This document shows, piece by piece, positions 16,845 through 25,406 of a DNA stretch of 46,751 nt. A program made the translations under genes and the position numbers. Numbering within the stretch: position 1 is the first letter of the stretch; each line of letters opens with the position of its first letter. Origin of the DNA: an uncultured Pelagibacteraceae bacterium. Lineage in GTDB: Bacteria; Pseudomonadota; Alphaproteobacteria; Pelagibacterales; Pelagibacteraceae. The DNA lies in contig CACHWQ010000010.1 of the NCBI GenBank assembly GCA_902583645.1, positions 1-46,751 of the forward strand. Direction: 5' to 3'. Under the pieces are notes generated by a model. The model was not told the DNA's origin and did no database searches. It worked only from the letters and a program-made list of their open reading frames with translations.

Positions 16845-17803
16845 AAATTTTAGTTACAGGATGTGCAGGATTTATAGGATTTCATTTATGTAAAAATCTG
16901 ATCAACAAAAATATTAAGATTGTTGGAATCGATAATATAAATAATTATTATTCACCTATTATAAAAAAATCGCGTTTATCTATTTTAAAAAAAAATAAAA
17001 ATTTTATATTTTATAAAAAAGATATTTCAAATTATAAAAATATTAAAAAAATATTTGTCAATAATAAATTTGATATAATTTTTAATTTAGCTGCTCAAGC
17101 GGGTGTAAGATATTCAATAGAAAATCCCAGAGAATATATAAAGTCAAACATTCTAGGCTTTTGCAACTTAATTGAATTGGCAAGAATATATGGTGTGAAA
17201 AAATTTTTTTATGCATCTTCAAGCTCTGTTTATGGGGAAAAAAAAACTTTTCCACTTAAAGAAAATCAAATTATACAACCAACAAACACTTACTCATTAA
17301 GCAAAAAAAATAACGAAGAAATTGCAGAAATATACAGTAATTATTATAAAATTAGATTTGTAGGTTTAAGATTTTTTACAATCTATGGCGAATGGGGGAG
17401 GCCAGATATGTTGATATTAAAATTTATATCTTCAATAAGAAAAAAAAAAAAATTTTATTTAAATAATTTTGGAAATCATTATAGAGATTTTACATATATA
17501 AATGATGCAATTAAAAATATAAAAATTCTCTTATCTATGAATTTAAAAAAAAAACATGAAATATATAATGTTTGTTCAGGAAGACCTGTAAATATAAAAT
17601 ATATTTTAAGAAAATTAATAAAAGTGTTTGGAAAACCTATTATAAAAAAAAGAAAAAAATTAAAAGCTGATGTTTTGAAAACACATGGATGTAATAATAA
17701 ACTAAAGAAAAAAACTAAATTTTACAATTATACAAACATCGATGATGGGTTAAAAAATTTAGTCGATTGGGCAAAAAAAAAACAAAATATTAAAAGTTAT
17801 TAA
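16841..17803 (+). CDS. NAD-dependent epimerase, UDP-glucuronate 4-epimerase-like
   Basis: This 320-residue extended SDR enzyme has the NAD motif TGCAGFIGFHL at the N-terminus, an AAQAGVRYSIENP block highly typical of UDP-glucuronate 4-epimerases, the SSSSVYG strand, and the catalytic YSLSK (Y-x3-K). These enzymes make UDP-galacturonate for acidic polysaccharides. The exact substrate is inferred from the AGVRYSI block. A run of 13 A residues at 17440-17452 encodes RKKKK. It is cotranscribed with the GT2 gene before it. Confidence 0.82.
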   Translation: MKILVTGCAGFIGFHLCKNLINKNIKIVGIDNINNYYSPIIKKSRLSILKKNKNFIFYKKDISNYKNIKKIFVNNKFDIIFNLAAQAGVRYSIENPREYIKSNILGFCNLIELARIYGVKKFFYASSSSVYGEKKTFPLKENQIIQPTNTYSLSKKNNEEIAEIYSNYYKIRFVGLRFFTIYGEWGRPDMLILKFISSIRKKKKFYLNNFGNHYRDFTYINDAIKNIKILLSMNLKKKHEIYNVCSGRPVNIKYILRKLIKVFGKPIIKKRKKLKADVLKTHGCNNKLKKKTKFYNYTNIDDGLKNLVDWAKKKQNIKSY

Positions 17804-17824
17804 TCTAAACGTAAGAGACTTAAA

Positions 17825-18526
17825 TCAAATAATAATTTTCTTATATTTTTTGATATCTATTGATGAATCTTTTGGAAACTTACTTTTTCCACGTTTGATT
17901 GGTTTTACATTTGTTGTTTCTTTTTTTACAAAGTTATAAATACTAGATCTTTTTCCACCAACATTTATTATACCTTTTAAATTAATTAATTTTTTAAAAT
18001 TTGGAACTACATCATCAATATAGGAAAAACTTGATATTGCATCGCTAAATGCACCTTTATGAATGAATGGTTTTTTAGTAATACATAGTCTCAAGATAAG
18101 TGAATTATTGTACATTTGAACAGCACATTCTCCTCCAAGTTTAGACCAAGCATAATTATTCACAGGAAGAACAGGATCAGTTTCTTTATAATTTCCTTTT
18201 GTTCCTTGATAAACATAATTTGTAGAAAAATAAATCAATTTAATTTTATATTTTACTGAGATTTTTACTATATTGCATGTTCCGATAATATTTTTATCAA
18301 TGCTTTCCGAAATATTTTTCTCATGAACTGCCATTGGTCGAGATAATCCAGCAATATGAATTATAATCTTTGGTTTAATTTTTTTTACTTTATTCTCTAT
18401 TGAGTTAATGTTTAAAATATTTAGATCTTTTCTTGAAGTATAAATTATATTCTTCCCATAAAATTTTTTTTTAAGTAGTTTACAAAATTGACTATTTGAA
18501 CCTGTAATTAAAATTTTTTTTTTCAT
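17825..18526 (-). CDS. RmlD-like NAD(P)-dependent sugar reductase/epimerase
   Basis: This 233-residue short SDR has ILITGSNSQFCKLLKK, IIIHIAGLSRP, YFSTNYVYQG and the catalytic pair YAWSK, all in RmlD order (dTDP-4-dehydrorhamnose reductase). It is shorter than RmlD (about 290 residues) mainly in the C-terminal substrate part. It is the last gene of a minus-strand run with a DegT aminotransferase and an RmlC-like epimerase, so it probably reduces or epimerises the same dTDP-linked keto sugar. True rhamnose synthesis is not shown, since no RmlA or RmlB is in the window. Confidence 0.72.
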   Translation of the reverse strand: MKKKILITGSNSQFCKLLKKKFYGKNIIYTSRKDLNILNINSIENKVKKIKPKIIIHIAGLSRPMAVHEKNISESIDKNIIGTCNIVKISVKYKIKLIYFSTNYVYQGTKGNYKETDPVLPVNNYAWSKLGGECAVQMYNNSLILRLCITKKPFIHKGAFSDAISSFSYIDDVVPNFKKLINLKGIINVGGKRSSIYNFVKKETTNVKPIKRGKSKFPKDSSIDIKKYKKIII

Positions 18527-18537
18527 TTAATATATTT

Positions 18538-19632
18538 TTATAATGTTTTAAAAAATAATCTTATTTTCTCTGCTACGTATAAAATTTCATTTTTTGAATG
18601 TTCTTCAGATATTGGTAAACTTAAAATTTTTTTTCCTAAATTTTCAGCATTTATCAATTTTCTTTTGTCAAAAAATTTAAGTTCATTTAGCATATATGGG
18701 TAGTGTACCATTGTTTGTATATTATTCATTCTTAGATAGTTTGCTAATTTATCTCTATACTTTGTTCTTATTACAAATTGATGAAAAGAGTGTGTATTTT
18801 TTTTATTTAATTTATATGAGATAATATCTTCTATTCCTTCGAATTTTTTAAAATAAATCCTAGATAATTCATTTCTTTTTTTTAAAACCTGCGAATAGGA
18901 CTTTAGTTTTATATTTAGGACTGCTGCATTAAATGTGTCTAGTCTTGAGTTTCTTCCCGAAAATTTATGATCATACTTTTTTGATGCTCCATGATTTCTA
19001 GCTCTTAAGCAGTAATCCCATATACTTTTAGTTTGTGTAACTATTGCACCACCATCACCAAAAGCCCCTAAATTTTTTCCAGGAAAAAAACTAAATGTTC
19101 CAACATCACCAAATGTGCCAACATGCCTTTTCCCCAAAGTAGTTCCATGAGCTTGCGCACAGTCTTCGATTATTTTAATATTTTTATTTTTTATCATTTT
19201 TTTTATTTTAAAAATATTTGTAGGATTGCCGTATAAGTGAACAGCTATAATTGCTCTAGTTCTTCTTGAAATTTTTTTCTTTAGATCTTTTAAACTTATT
19301 GAGTAATCATCTAAATTTATATCACAGAAAATCGGTTTTAAACCATTAGTCACAATTGCTTCTGCAGTTGAAATCCAAGTATTAACAGGCAAAATAACCT
19401 CAGATCCTTTTTTTAGTTTCAACGAACCTAATGCGATTTCTAGAGCATCAGTGCCATTCGCTACAGTAATACAATATTTTGATCTTGTATATTTGGCAAA
19501 TTTTTTTTCAAAATTCACCACCTCTTCACCTCCAACAAATTTTGACTGTTTAATTAATAAATTAATTTTTCTAAATATTTGAGATTTATTTTTAAGAAGT
19601 TTATAAAGATTTGTAAATTTAACTTTTTTCAT
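18538..19632 (-). CDS. DegT/DnrJ/EryC1/StrS-type PLP aminotransferase
   Basis: This 364-residue sugar aminotransferase has GGEEVVNFEKKFAKYTRSKY, VANGTDALEIAL, ILPVNTWISTAEAI, IIEDCAQAHG and the PLP lysine block FSFFPGKNLGAFGDGGA, closely matching family order. It would transfer an amino group to a nucleotide-linked keto sugar. It overlaps the RmlC-like gene by 4 bases (ATGA) and is followed after 11 bases by the RmlD-like gene. The trio therefore builds an amino-deoxy sugar, possibly of the dTDP-3-amino kind because a 3,5-epimerase or isomerase precedes it. Which carbon is aminated cannot be read. Confidence 0.92.
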   Translation of the reverse strand: MKKVKFTNLYKLLKNKSQIFRKINLLIKQSKFVGGEEVVNFEKKFAKYTRSKYCITVANGTDALEIALGSLKLKKGSEVILPVNTWISTAEAIVTNGLKPIFCDINLDDYSISLKDLKKKISRRTRAIIAVHLYGNPTNIFKIKKMIKNKNIKIIEDCAQAHGTTLGKRHVGTFGDVGTFSFFPGKNLGAFGDGGAIVTQTKSIWDYCLRARNHGASKKYDHKFSGRNSRLDTFNAAVLNIKLKSYSQVLKKRNELSRIYFKKFEGIEDIISYKLNKKNTHSFHQFVIRTKYRDKLANYLRMNNIQTMVHYPYMLNELKFFDKRKLINAENLGKKILSLPISEEHSKNEILYVAEKIRLFFKTL

Positions 19633-20159
19633 TTTAAGGTTTTATATTTACTTTTAAATTCAAGAAAATTTAACGAAGATTTATCTCTTTTTGATAGAAT
19701 TGGTTTTTTTGTGATCCATTTTTTAATTATTTTTTTATCTTCAAAAGATATGCCTCGCTCATTTTTACTATCTCTATACTTTTCTAAATGATACAAAATA
19801 GTGCAGCTTCTACTCAAACATTCATAACCATGACCATAATGTTTTGGAATAAATAATATATCTCCCTCTTTTAAGAAAAATTTATAAATTCTACCGAATT
19901 TTTTTGAATTTTTTTTTAGATTAATTACAACATCTAAAATTTTTCCTTCAACTACATGTATTAGTTTTGTTTGTTGATTTTTAAGTTGAAAGTGCAAGCC
20001 TCTTATTACATTTTTTTTTGATTTAGCAATTGCAGTAAATTTTATATTTAAATTTATTTGTTTTTTAAGATATATTTCTTGGAAATATCCTCTTTTATCA
20101 AAATATCTTTTTTGATTAATTTTAACTGGAATGTTAATTTTTTTTAAATTTATTTTCAT
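19629..20159 (-). CDS. dTDP-4-dehydrorhamnose 3,5-epimerase-like cupin (RmlC family)
   Basis: This 176-residue cupin has RGYFQEIY, the catalytic-histidine block NVIRGLHFQ, HVVEGKILDVVINLKKNS, and LFIPKHYGHGYECLS, matching RmlC closely in order and length. RmlC epimerises C3 and C5 of dTDP-4-keto-6-deoxyglucose; family relatives act at C3 only or isomerise. It is first in the minus-strand operon with the aminotransferase and RmlD-like genes. Because RmlA and RmlB are absent here, the dTDP-keto sugar must come from elsewhere in the genome. Confidence 0.88.
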   Translation of the reverse strand: MKINLKKINIPVKINQKRYFDKRGYFQEIYLKKQINLNIKFTAIAKSKKNVIRGLHFQLKNQQTKLIHVVEGKILDVVINLKKNSKKFGRIYKFFLKEGDILFIPKHYGHGYECLSRSCTILYHLEKYRDSKNERGISFEDKKIIKKWITKKPILSKRDKSSLNFLEFKSKYKTLK

Positions 20160-20223
20160 TAATAAGTTATTTTAATATATATATAATTTATTAATTAAAA
20201 AAAATGATTTAATTTCCGCTGAA

Positions 20224-21249
20224 ATGTTAATCAAATTACCAATACTTTTTTTTATCGTTTCTTTCATTTTAATTTGGATTTGTAAAAAGTTTAATTTATT
20301 AATCGATAATAAATCAGAAAATCACAAAAAATATACATCTAATTATAAAAGTCATCTTTTAGGAGGTCCTCTACTTGCTTTATTATTTAGCTATTATTTT
20401 ATTTTTTTTAATGAAAATATTTTTTTAATGAGCTTTTATGTAATTATTTTTTTAATAGGTTTTTTATCAGATTTAAAAAAAATGAATAGTGTTAGTTTAA
20501 GATTCATTTTACAAATAATAACTATAATTTGTTTTGCACAGATTTTAAATATTGAAATAGAAAGAACAAATGTAAATTTTATAGACGATTTATTAAATAA
20601 TAATTTTTTAAATATCATTTTTGTGACATTTTGCTTAACAATATTAATTAATGGAACAAATTTTGTGGACGGAATAAACGGCTTAGTTCTTCTATATCAT
20701 ATTATGATTTATTCAATTTTATATATTTTTTTTCAAAACTTTTTCTTTGATAAGGAGCTCATATCATTTTTAATTCCATGTTTAATAATTCTTCTTTTAA
20801 TCAATTTTTCCGGATATCTTTACTTGGGTGACTCAGGATCATATCTACTATCCATTTTCACTGGTACATTCTTGATAAATTTTGCATCAGAAAATACATC
20901 AATTTCACCATATCTTATTATAATTTTTCTATGGTATCCATGTTTTGAATTACTATTTTCAATGATAAGGAGGTTTACAAATAAAAACAAAACCTACAAA
21001 CCTGATACAAATCACCTACATCAATTAATTTTTAAATATTTTAAAAAAAATTTAACCAGCTTAAACAATCGTGCAATTCATGTGTTTTCCACTCTTTCTA
21101 TTAGCGCATATAATCTATTTTGTTTTTTAGTTTCGATTTACTATAAATATAATTCTACAGTGTTGATTTTTATATTAACTTTAAATATATTTTTTTATAT
21201 TTTAATGTTTTATTTTTTAAATAAAAAACGATTAAAATTTTCTCTTTAA
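20224..21249 (+). CDS. WecA/MraY-family polyprenyl-phosphate sugar-1-phosphate transferase
   Basis: This 341-residue protein has about nine to ten membrane helices and the family motifs: LGGPLLALL early, INGTNFVDGINGL (N-x2-DG), LGDSGSYLL, and the late cytosolic HxH-type block PDTNHLHQLIF. It links a sugar-1-phosphate to undecaprenyl phosphate, the committed step of O-antigen or capsule unit assembly. As MraY would normally sit in the murein cluster, this is more likely the glycan initiator of the island. It overlaps the convergent GT2 gene by 18 bases. Confidence 0.88.
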   Translation: MLIKLPILFFIVSFILIWICKKFNLLIDNKSENHKKYTSNYKSHLLGGPLLALLFSYYFIFFNENIFLMSFYVIIFLIGFLSDLKKMNSVSLRFILQIITIICFAQILNIEIERTNVNFIDDLLNNNFLNIIFVTFCLTILINGTNFVDGINGLVLLYHIMIYSILYIFFQNFFFDKELISFLIPCLIILLLINFSGYLYLGDSGSYLLSIFTGTFLINFASENTSISPYLIIIFLWYPCFELLFSMIRRFTNKNKTYKPDTNHLHQLIFKYFKKNLTSLNNRAIHVFSTLSISAYNLFCFLVSIYYKYNSTVLIFILTLNIFFYILMFYFLNKKRLKFSL

Positions 21250-21972
21250 AGAATTTAAAGATAGTAAAAAAAGAAGAAAGATTGATTTAATTACGCTGAA
21301 TTTTTGATATTTGTAATAAACTTTAAAACCATCTTTTAATTTTTGAATTAAATTTGAAGATAATGAATTATTAGAATAAACCCAAGTTACTAATGTTTCT
21401 GGAAAATTATATGCAAAAAAATTATTTTTTGTTAGTTTTAACCAGGCATTATAGTCTTCTTTAGTTTTTAGTGATGGAAATAATTCCTCTTCAATAATCT
21501 TTTTTTTTAATATCACTGTAGATAATCCTATTTCACAATCTAATAAAAGGTCACGATATTCTAGTTTTTTTTTATCAGACCTCACTAGAAGTTCTTTACC
21601 ATTAAACTTTTTAAAATAATTACAAAATGTAAAATCGTAATTATTTTCTCTCATGAATTTTATTTGTTTTTCAAGTTTTTTAGGATACCAAAAATCATCA
21701 GCATCTAAAAAAGCAATAAACTCTGATGATGAATTTTTAATACCAATATTTCTAGACAATCCAGCACCTAAATTTTTTAAATTTTTAATAATTTTAATTT
21801 TCGGATTTTCTTTAAATTTACTATTTATTATTTTCAAATCATCATCATTTATATCGTCATATATCAATAATATTTCAAAGTTTTGAAATGTTTGATTTAA
21901 AACAGAATTTAAGGTTTCACTTATATGATGTATTTTTTTATAATAAGGTATTATTACACTTACTAATGACAT
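21232..21972 (-). CDS. Glycosyltransferase family 2
   Basis: This 246-residue GT-A enzyme has VSVIIPYYKKIHHISETL, LNQTFQNFEILLIYDDIND, GAGLSRNIGIKNS and the DxD-type block FLDADDFWYPKKLEKQI, all classic GT2. It is a single minus-strand gene between a WecA-like gene and an FkbM gene. A hydrophobic tail (IKSIFLLFLLSLNSL) suggests membrane contact. Donor and acceptor are unknown. Confidence 0.88.
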   Translation of the reverse strand: MSLVSVIIPYYKKIHHISETLNSVLNQTFQNFEILLIYDDINDDDLKIINSKFKENPKIKIIKNLKNLGAGLSRNIGIKNSSSEFIAFLDADDFWYPKKLEKQIKFMRENNYDFTFCNYFKKFNGKELLVRSDKKKLEYRDLLLDCEIGLSTVILKKKIIEEELFPSLKTKEDYNAWLKLTKNNFFAYNFPETLVTWVYSNNSLSSNLIQKLKDGFKVYYKYQKFSVIKSIFLLFLLSLNSLKRKF

Positions 21973-22032
21973 ATTTTGATATTAAAATTGTTAGATATTA
22001 ATATAAATTTCACAATTATGAAATAATTAATT

Positions 22033-22755
22033 ATGTATTACCCTTTCGCAAAATATTTTTTAAGCTTTTTTGATATTATTAAAAAAAAAAAAGTATTAAA
22101 CTTTATAAAGAAAGAAAATGGAAGTAAAATTTCCATATTTTTAGATGTTGGTGCTCATCGAGGAGAAAGTATAAAAATCTTTAAAAAATATTTTGAATTA
22201 AATAAAATTTTTGCGTTTGAACCAAGTAGTGAAAATTTTGATAAATTAAAAAATGAAATCAAAAATATTGAGCACATAAAAATTTTTAATATTGCTCTAG
22301 GTGAAAAATCCGGATTAATAGACTTTAAAGATCACTATGATTCTCAGTCATCAACAATTGTTGATATAAATGAGAATTCAAATTATTTTAAAAAAAAAAA
22401 TTTCTATTTGAATTTTTTTTCTAAAAATAAAAATTTTTATTCAAAATCAAAAGTTAAAATTGATAGAATGGATAATATACTTAAAAAAGAAAATATTAAA
22501 AATATCGATTTAATTAAAATTGATACAGAAGGATACGATTTTTACGTCATTAAGGGACTGGGAGAAATGATTAAAAATGTCAAATATATATATTTCGAAC
22601 ACCATTTTCATAATATGTTAAAAAAGAATTATACTTATTTTGAAGTGGACAAATATTTAAGAAATAATAATTTTAAAAAGGTATTTAAAAGCAAAATGTT
22701 TTTTAGGAAGACATTAGAATACATTTATAAAAATAATTTTTATTTAAATGACTGA
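22033..22755 (+). CDS. FkbM-family SAM methyltransferase
   Basis: This 240-residue protein has SAM motif I FLDVGAHRGESIKIF, the acidic strand-2 block IFAFEPSSENFDKL, and the family signature LIKIDTEGYDFYVIKGL. Length and motif order are typical of FkbM enzymes, which O-methylate sugars. It overlaps the following GT2 gene by 8 bases and opens the six-gene plus-strand run to 26281 that makes and uses GDP-fucose-type sugars, so a methylated deoxyhexose is a plausible product. Two long A tracts (A12 at 22081-22092 and A11 at 22390-22400) lie in it. Confidence 0.88.
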   Translation: MYYPFAKYFLSFFDIIKKKKVLNFIKKENGSKISIFLDVGAHRGESIKIFKKYFELNKIFAFEPSSENFDKLKNEIKNIEHIKIFNIALGEKSGLIDFKDHYDSQSSTIVDINENSNYFKKKNFYLNFFSKNKNFYSKSKVKIDRMDNILKKENIKNIDLIKIDTEGYDFYVIKGLGEMIKNVKYIYFEHHFHNMLKKNYTYFEVDKYLRNNNFKKVFKSKMFFRKTLEYIYKNNFYLND

Positions 22756-23422
22756 TCTAACTTTAATAATTCCATCCAAAAAAGAGGCGGAGTCTCTTCC
22801 AGTTTTTTTAAAAGAAATAGAGAAATTAAGTTATAAAAAATTAATTGTTTTACAAAAAGAGGATACGGAAACCAAGAATGCAATTAAACATTTTAAAGAC
22901 ATTGAAGTTCTTGAGCAAACAAATAATGGGTATGGAAATGCTTTAATAGAGGGCATTAACAATGTTAAAACTAATTACTGTTGCATAATAAACGCTGACG
23001 GTTCTATGGACCCAAAGTATTTGAAGGAAATGCTGACCACTTGTGAGAATAAAGATTTAGTTTTTGGTTCTAGATATATTAAACCTGGTGGCGGAAGCGA
23101 TGATGATGATATAATAACTTTAGTAGGCAATTATTTTTTTACTTTTTTAGGGAACTTATTATACAATTTAAGAATAAGTGATATTTTATATACATATATT
23201 CTCGCAAAAACCGAATCTTTAAAAAAACTTAATTTAAAAAATGGGGACTTTAGAATTTGTGTAGAACTACCGATTAAAGCAAATTTTAATAAATTACACT
23301 ATGAATGTTTAGCTTCCTATGAAAGAGAAAGAATAGGTGGGAAAAAAAAAGTAAATCCTTTAAAAGATGGATTGCTTATACTTCTTGAAATTGTTAAGTA
23401 TTTTTTTAGGAAAAAAAATTAA
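22748..23422 (+). CDS. Glycosyltransferase family 2, dolichol/polyprenyl-phosphate mannosyltransferase-like
   Basis: This 224-residue GT2 has LTLIIPSKKEAESLPVFLKE, the glycine block NNGYGNALIEGI, and INADGSMDPKYL (acidic metal site), which are marks of the DPM1/polyprenyl-phosphate hexose synthase branch. A short hydrophobic stretch (LVGNYFFTFLGNLLYNL) may contact the membrane. Such enzymes load sugars onto polyprenyl phosphate for later GT-C transfer, fitting the GT-C-like protein at 10465; that link is inference. It lies 11 bases before gmd. Confidence 0.8.
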   Translation: MTDLTLIIPSKKEAESLPVFLKEIEKLSYKKLIVLQKEDTETKNAIKHFKDIEVLEQTNNGYGNALIEGINNVKTNYCCIINADGSMDPKYLKEMLTTCENKDLVFGSRYIKPGGGSDDDDIITLVGNYFFTFLGNLLYNLRISDILYTYILAKTESLKKLNLKNGDFRICVELPIKANFNKLHYECLASYERERIGGKKKVNPLKDGLLILLEIVKYFFRKKN

Positions 23423-23433
23423 ATTCTATCCAA

Positions 23434-24468
23434 ATGAAAAAAAAAGCCCTAATATTTGGTATTACAGGTCAAGATGGATCATACCTAGCTGAGTTCCTTT
23501 TAAAAAAAAATTATATTGTTCATGGAGTAAAAAGAAGGTCCTCCTCAATTAACACAGGTAGGTTGGATCATATTTACCAAGAACCACACGTAAAAAAAAG
23601 AACTTTAATCTTACATTACGGAGATATAACTGATTCTTTATCTGTAACAAGATTAATCAAAGAGATTAAACCTAATGAAATTTATAACTTAGCAGCACAA
23701 TCTCATGTTCAAGTCTCTTTCGAGTCACCCGAGTATACTGCGAACGCTGATGCATTAGGTGCATTGAGAATTTTAGAGGCAATAAGATTTAATAAACTTG
23801 AAAAAAAAACCAAATTTTACCAAGCTGGAACTTCTGAGTTATTTGGACTGAACGAAAAAACACCACAAAATGAAAAAACTCTCTTTCACCCAGCTAGCCC
23901 ATATGGTGTTGCAAAGCTTTACGCTCATTGGATTACTATCAATTATAGGCAGGCTTATAATATTTTTGCATGCAATGGCATTCTTTTTAACCATGAAAGC
24001 CCACGAAGAGGCGAGACTTTCGTAACTCAAAAAATAATTCAAGCTTTATGTAAAATTAAGTTAAAAAAACAAAAAACATTATATTTAGGAAATTTATACT
24101 CAAAAAGAGATTGGGGTCATGCAAAAGATTTTGTCAGAGCAATGTGGCTTATGTTGCAACAAAAAAAACCGCAGGACTTTGTAATATCTACAGAAAACCA
24201 AACGTCAGTAAAAAATTTTGTAAATATTGTAGCAAAAAAATTGAAATTAAAAATTAAATGGCGAGGTAAAGGAATTAACGAAAAAGCAATTGATGAAACA
24301 GGAAAAACTATTATTGCTTGTCACACGTCTTATTATAGACCACTTGAAGTAAATAATTTGTTAGGTGACTCAAGAAAAGCTCGAAAACAATTAAAATGGA
24401 AGCCCAAATTCAATTTAGACGAACTAATATCTGATATGATATCTAGTGAGTTGAGTGGCTATTATTAG
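23434..24468 (+). CDS. gmd: GDP-mannose 4,6-dehydratase
   Basis: This 344-residue extended SDR has ALIFGITGQDGSYLAEFL, VHGVKRRSSSINTGRLDHIY, NLAAQSHVQVSFESPEYTA, AGTSELFG and the catalytic SPYGVAKLYAHW, then FNHESPRRGETFVT; these are nearly diagnostic for Gmd. It turns GDP-D-mannose into GDP-4-keto-6-deoxy-D-mannose, the precursor of fucose, rhamnose, perosamine and others. Length matches the family. The next gene, fcl, uses this product. Confidence 0.96.
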   Translation: MKKKALIFGITGQDGSYLAEFLLKKNYIVHGVKRRSSSINTGRLDHIYQEPHVKKRTLILHYGDITDSLSVTRLIKEIKPNEIYNLAAQSHVQVSFESPEYTANADALGALRILEAIRFNKLEKKTKFYQAGTSELFGLNEKTPQNEKTLFHPASPYGVAKLYAHWITINYRQAYNIFACNGILFNHESPRRGETFVTQKIIQALCKIKLKKQKTLYLGNLYSKRDWGHAKDFVRAMWLMLQQKKPQDFVISTENQTSVKNFVNIVAKKLKLKIKWRGKGINEKAIDETGKTIIACHTSYYRPLEVNNLLGDSRKARKQLKWKPKFNLDELISDMISSELSGYY

Positions 24469-24476
24469 TTTTAAAA

Positions 24477-25406
24477 GTGAAAAATACAAAAATTTTTTTG
24501 GCTGGTCATAATGGTTTAGTTGGCTCATCAATTTTAAGAAAATTAAAGAAAAAAAACTATAAAAATATAATTTTAGCAGATAGAAAAAGATTAAATCTAC
24601 TAGATCAGAAAAAAGTTTTCAATTTTCTTAAAAAGAACAAACCAAAAATTGTTATTATTGCTGCAGCAAAAGTTGGAGGGATATATCATAATAGTGTAAA
24701 TGGAGCAGATTTTATTTATGAAAATCTTCAAATACAAAGTAATTTAATACATGGTAGTTTTAAAAATAAAATAAAAAGATTAATTTTTCTTGGATCAAGT
24801 TGCATTTATCCTAAATATTCTAAACAACCAATCAAGGAGGAATATTTACTTTCAGGAAAATTAGAGGAGACAAATTTACCTTATGCAACAGCAAAAATTG
24901 CAGGTGTAAAAATGTGTGAAGCTTATAATAAACAATATAAAACAAATTATGTTTGCTTAATGCCAGCCAATACTTATGGGCCAAATGATAATTATAATAC
25001 ACTTAATTCACATTTTTTTCCTGCGTTAATAAAAAAAATTAATGAATGTAAGATGAAAAATAAAAAAACATTAGAAGTATGGGGATCTGGCAAGCCATTT
25101 AGAGAACTAATTTTCGTAGATGATATCGCTGATGCTTGTATTTTTTTTATGAATAAAAAAATAAATGAAAGTTTAATAAATATAGGCACAGGAAAAGATA
25201 TGAGAATAAAAGATTATGTCAAATTTTTAATGAGTAAATTTAATATAAAATTAAATGTAAAATATAATTTGTCAAAACCAGATGGAGTTTATAGAAAAGT
25301 TCTTGATGTTACAAAAGCTAATAAGTATGGATGGAAAGCAAATATTTCTTTAGATGAAGGTTTTGATATAACATATAAAAGCTTTATTCAAAAAATTAAG
25401 AAATGA
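24477..25406 (+). CDS. fcl: GDP-L-fucose synthase
   Basis: This 309-residue SDR starts at a GTG (24477). The N-terminus, KIFLAGHNGLVGSSIL, aligns with the family NADP motif, so this start is required. It also has AAAKVGGIYHNS, FLGSSCIYP, EEYLLSGKLEETN, the catalytic YATAK and MPANTYGPNDNY. The enzyme epimerises and reduces GDP-4-keto-6-deoxymannose to GDP-L-fucose. It is cotranscribed with gmd 8 bases upstream and overlaps the next gene by 4 bases. Confidence 0.95.
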   Translation: MKNTKIFLAGHNGLVGSSILRKLKKKNYKNIILADRKRLNLLDQKKVFNFLKKNKPKIVIIAAAKVGGIYHNSVNGADFIYENLQIQSNLIHGSFKNKIKRLIFLGSSCIYPKYSKQPIKEEYLLSGKLEETNLPYATAKIAGVKMCEAYNKQYKTNYVCLMPANTYGPNDNYNTLNSHFFPALIKKINECKMKNKKTLEVWGSGKPFRELIFVDDIADACIFFMNKKINESLINIGTGKDMRIKDYVKFLMSKFNIKLNVKYNLSKPDGVYRKVLDVTKANKYGWKANISLDEGFDITYKSFIQKIKK

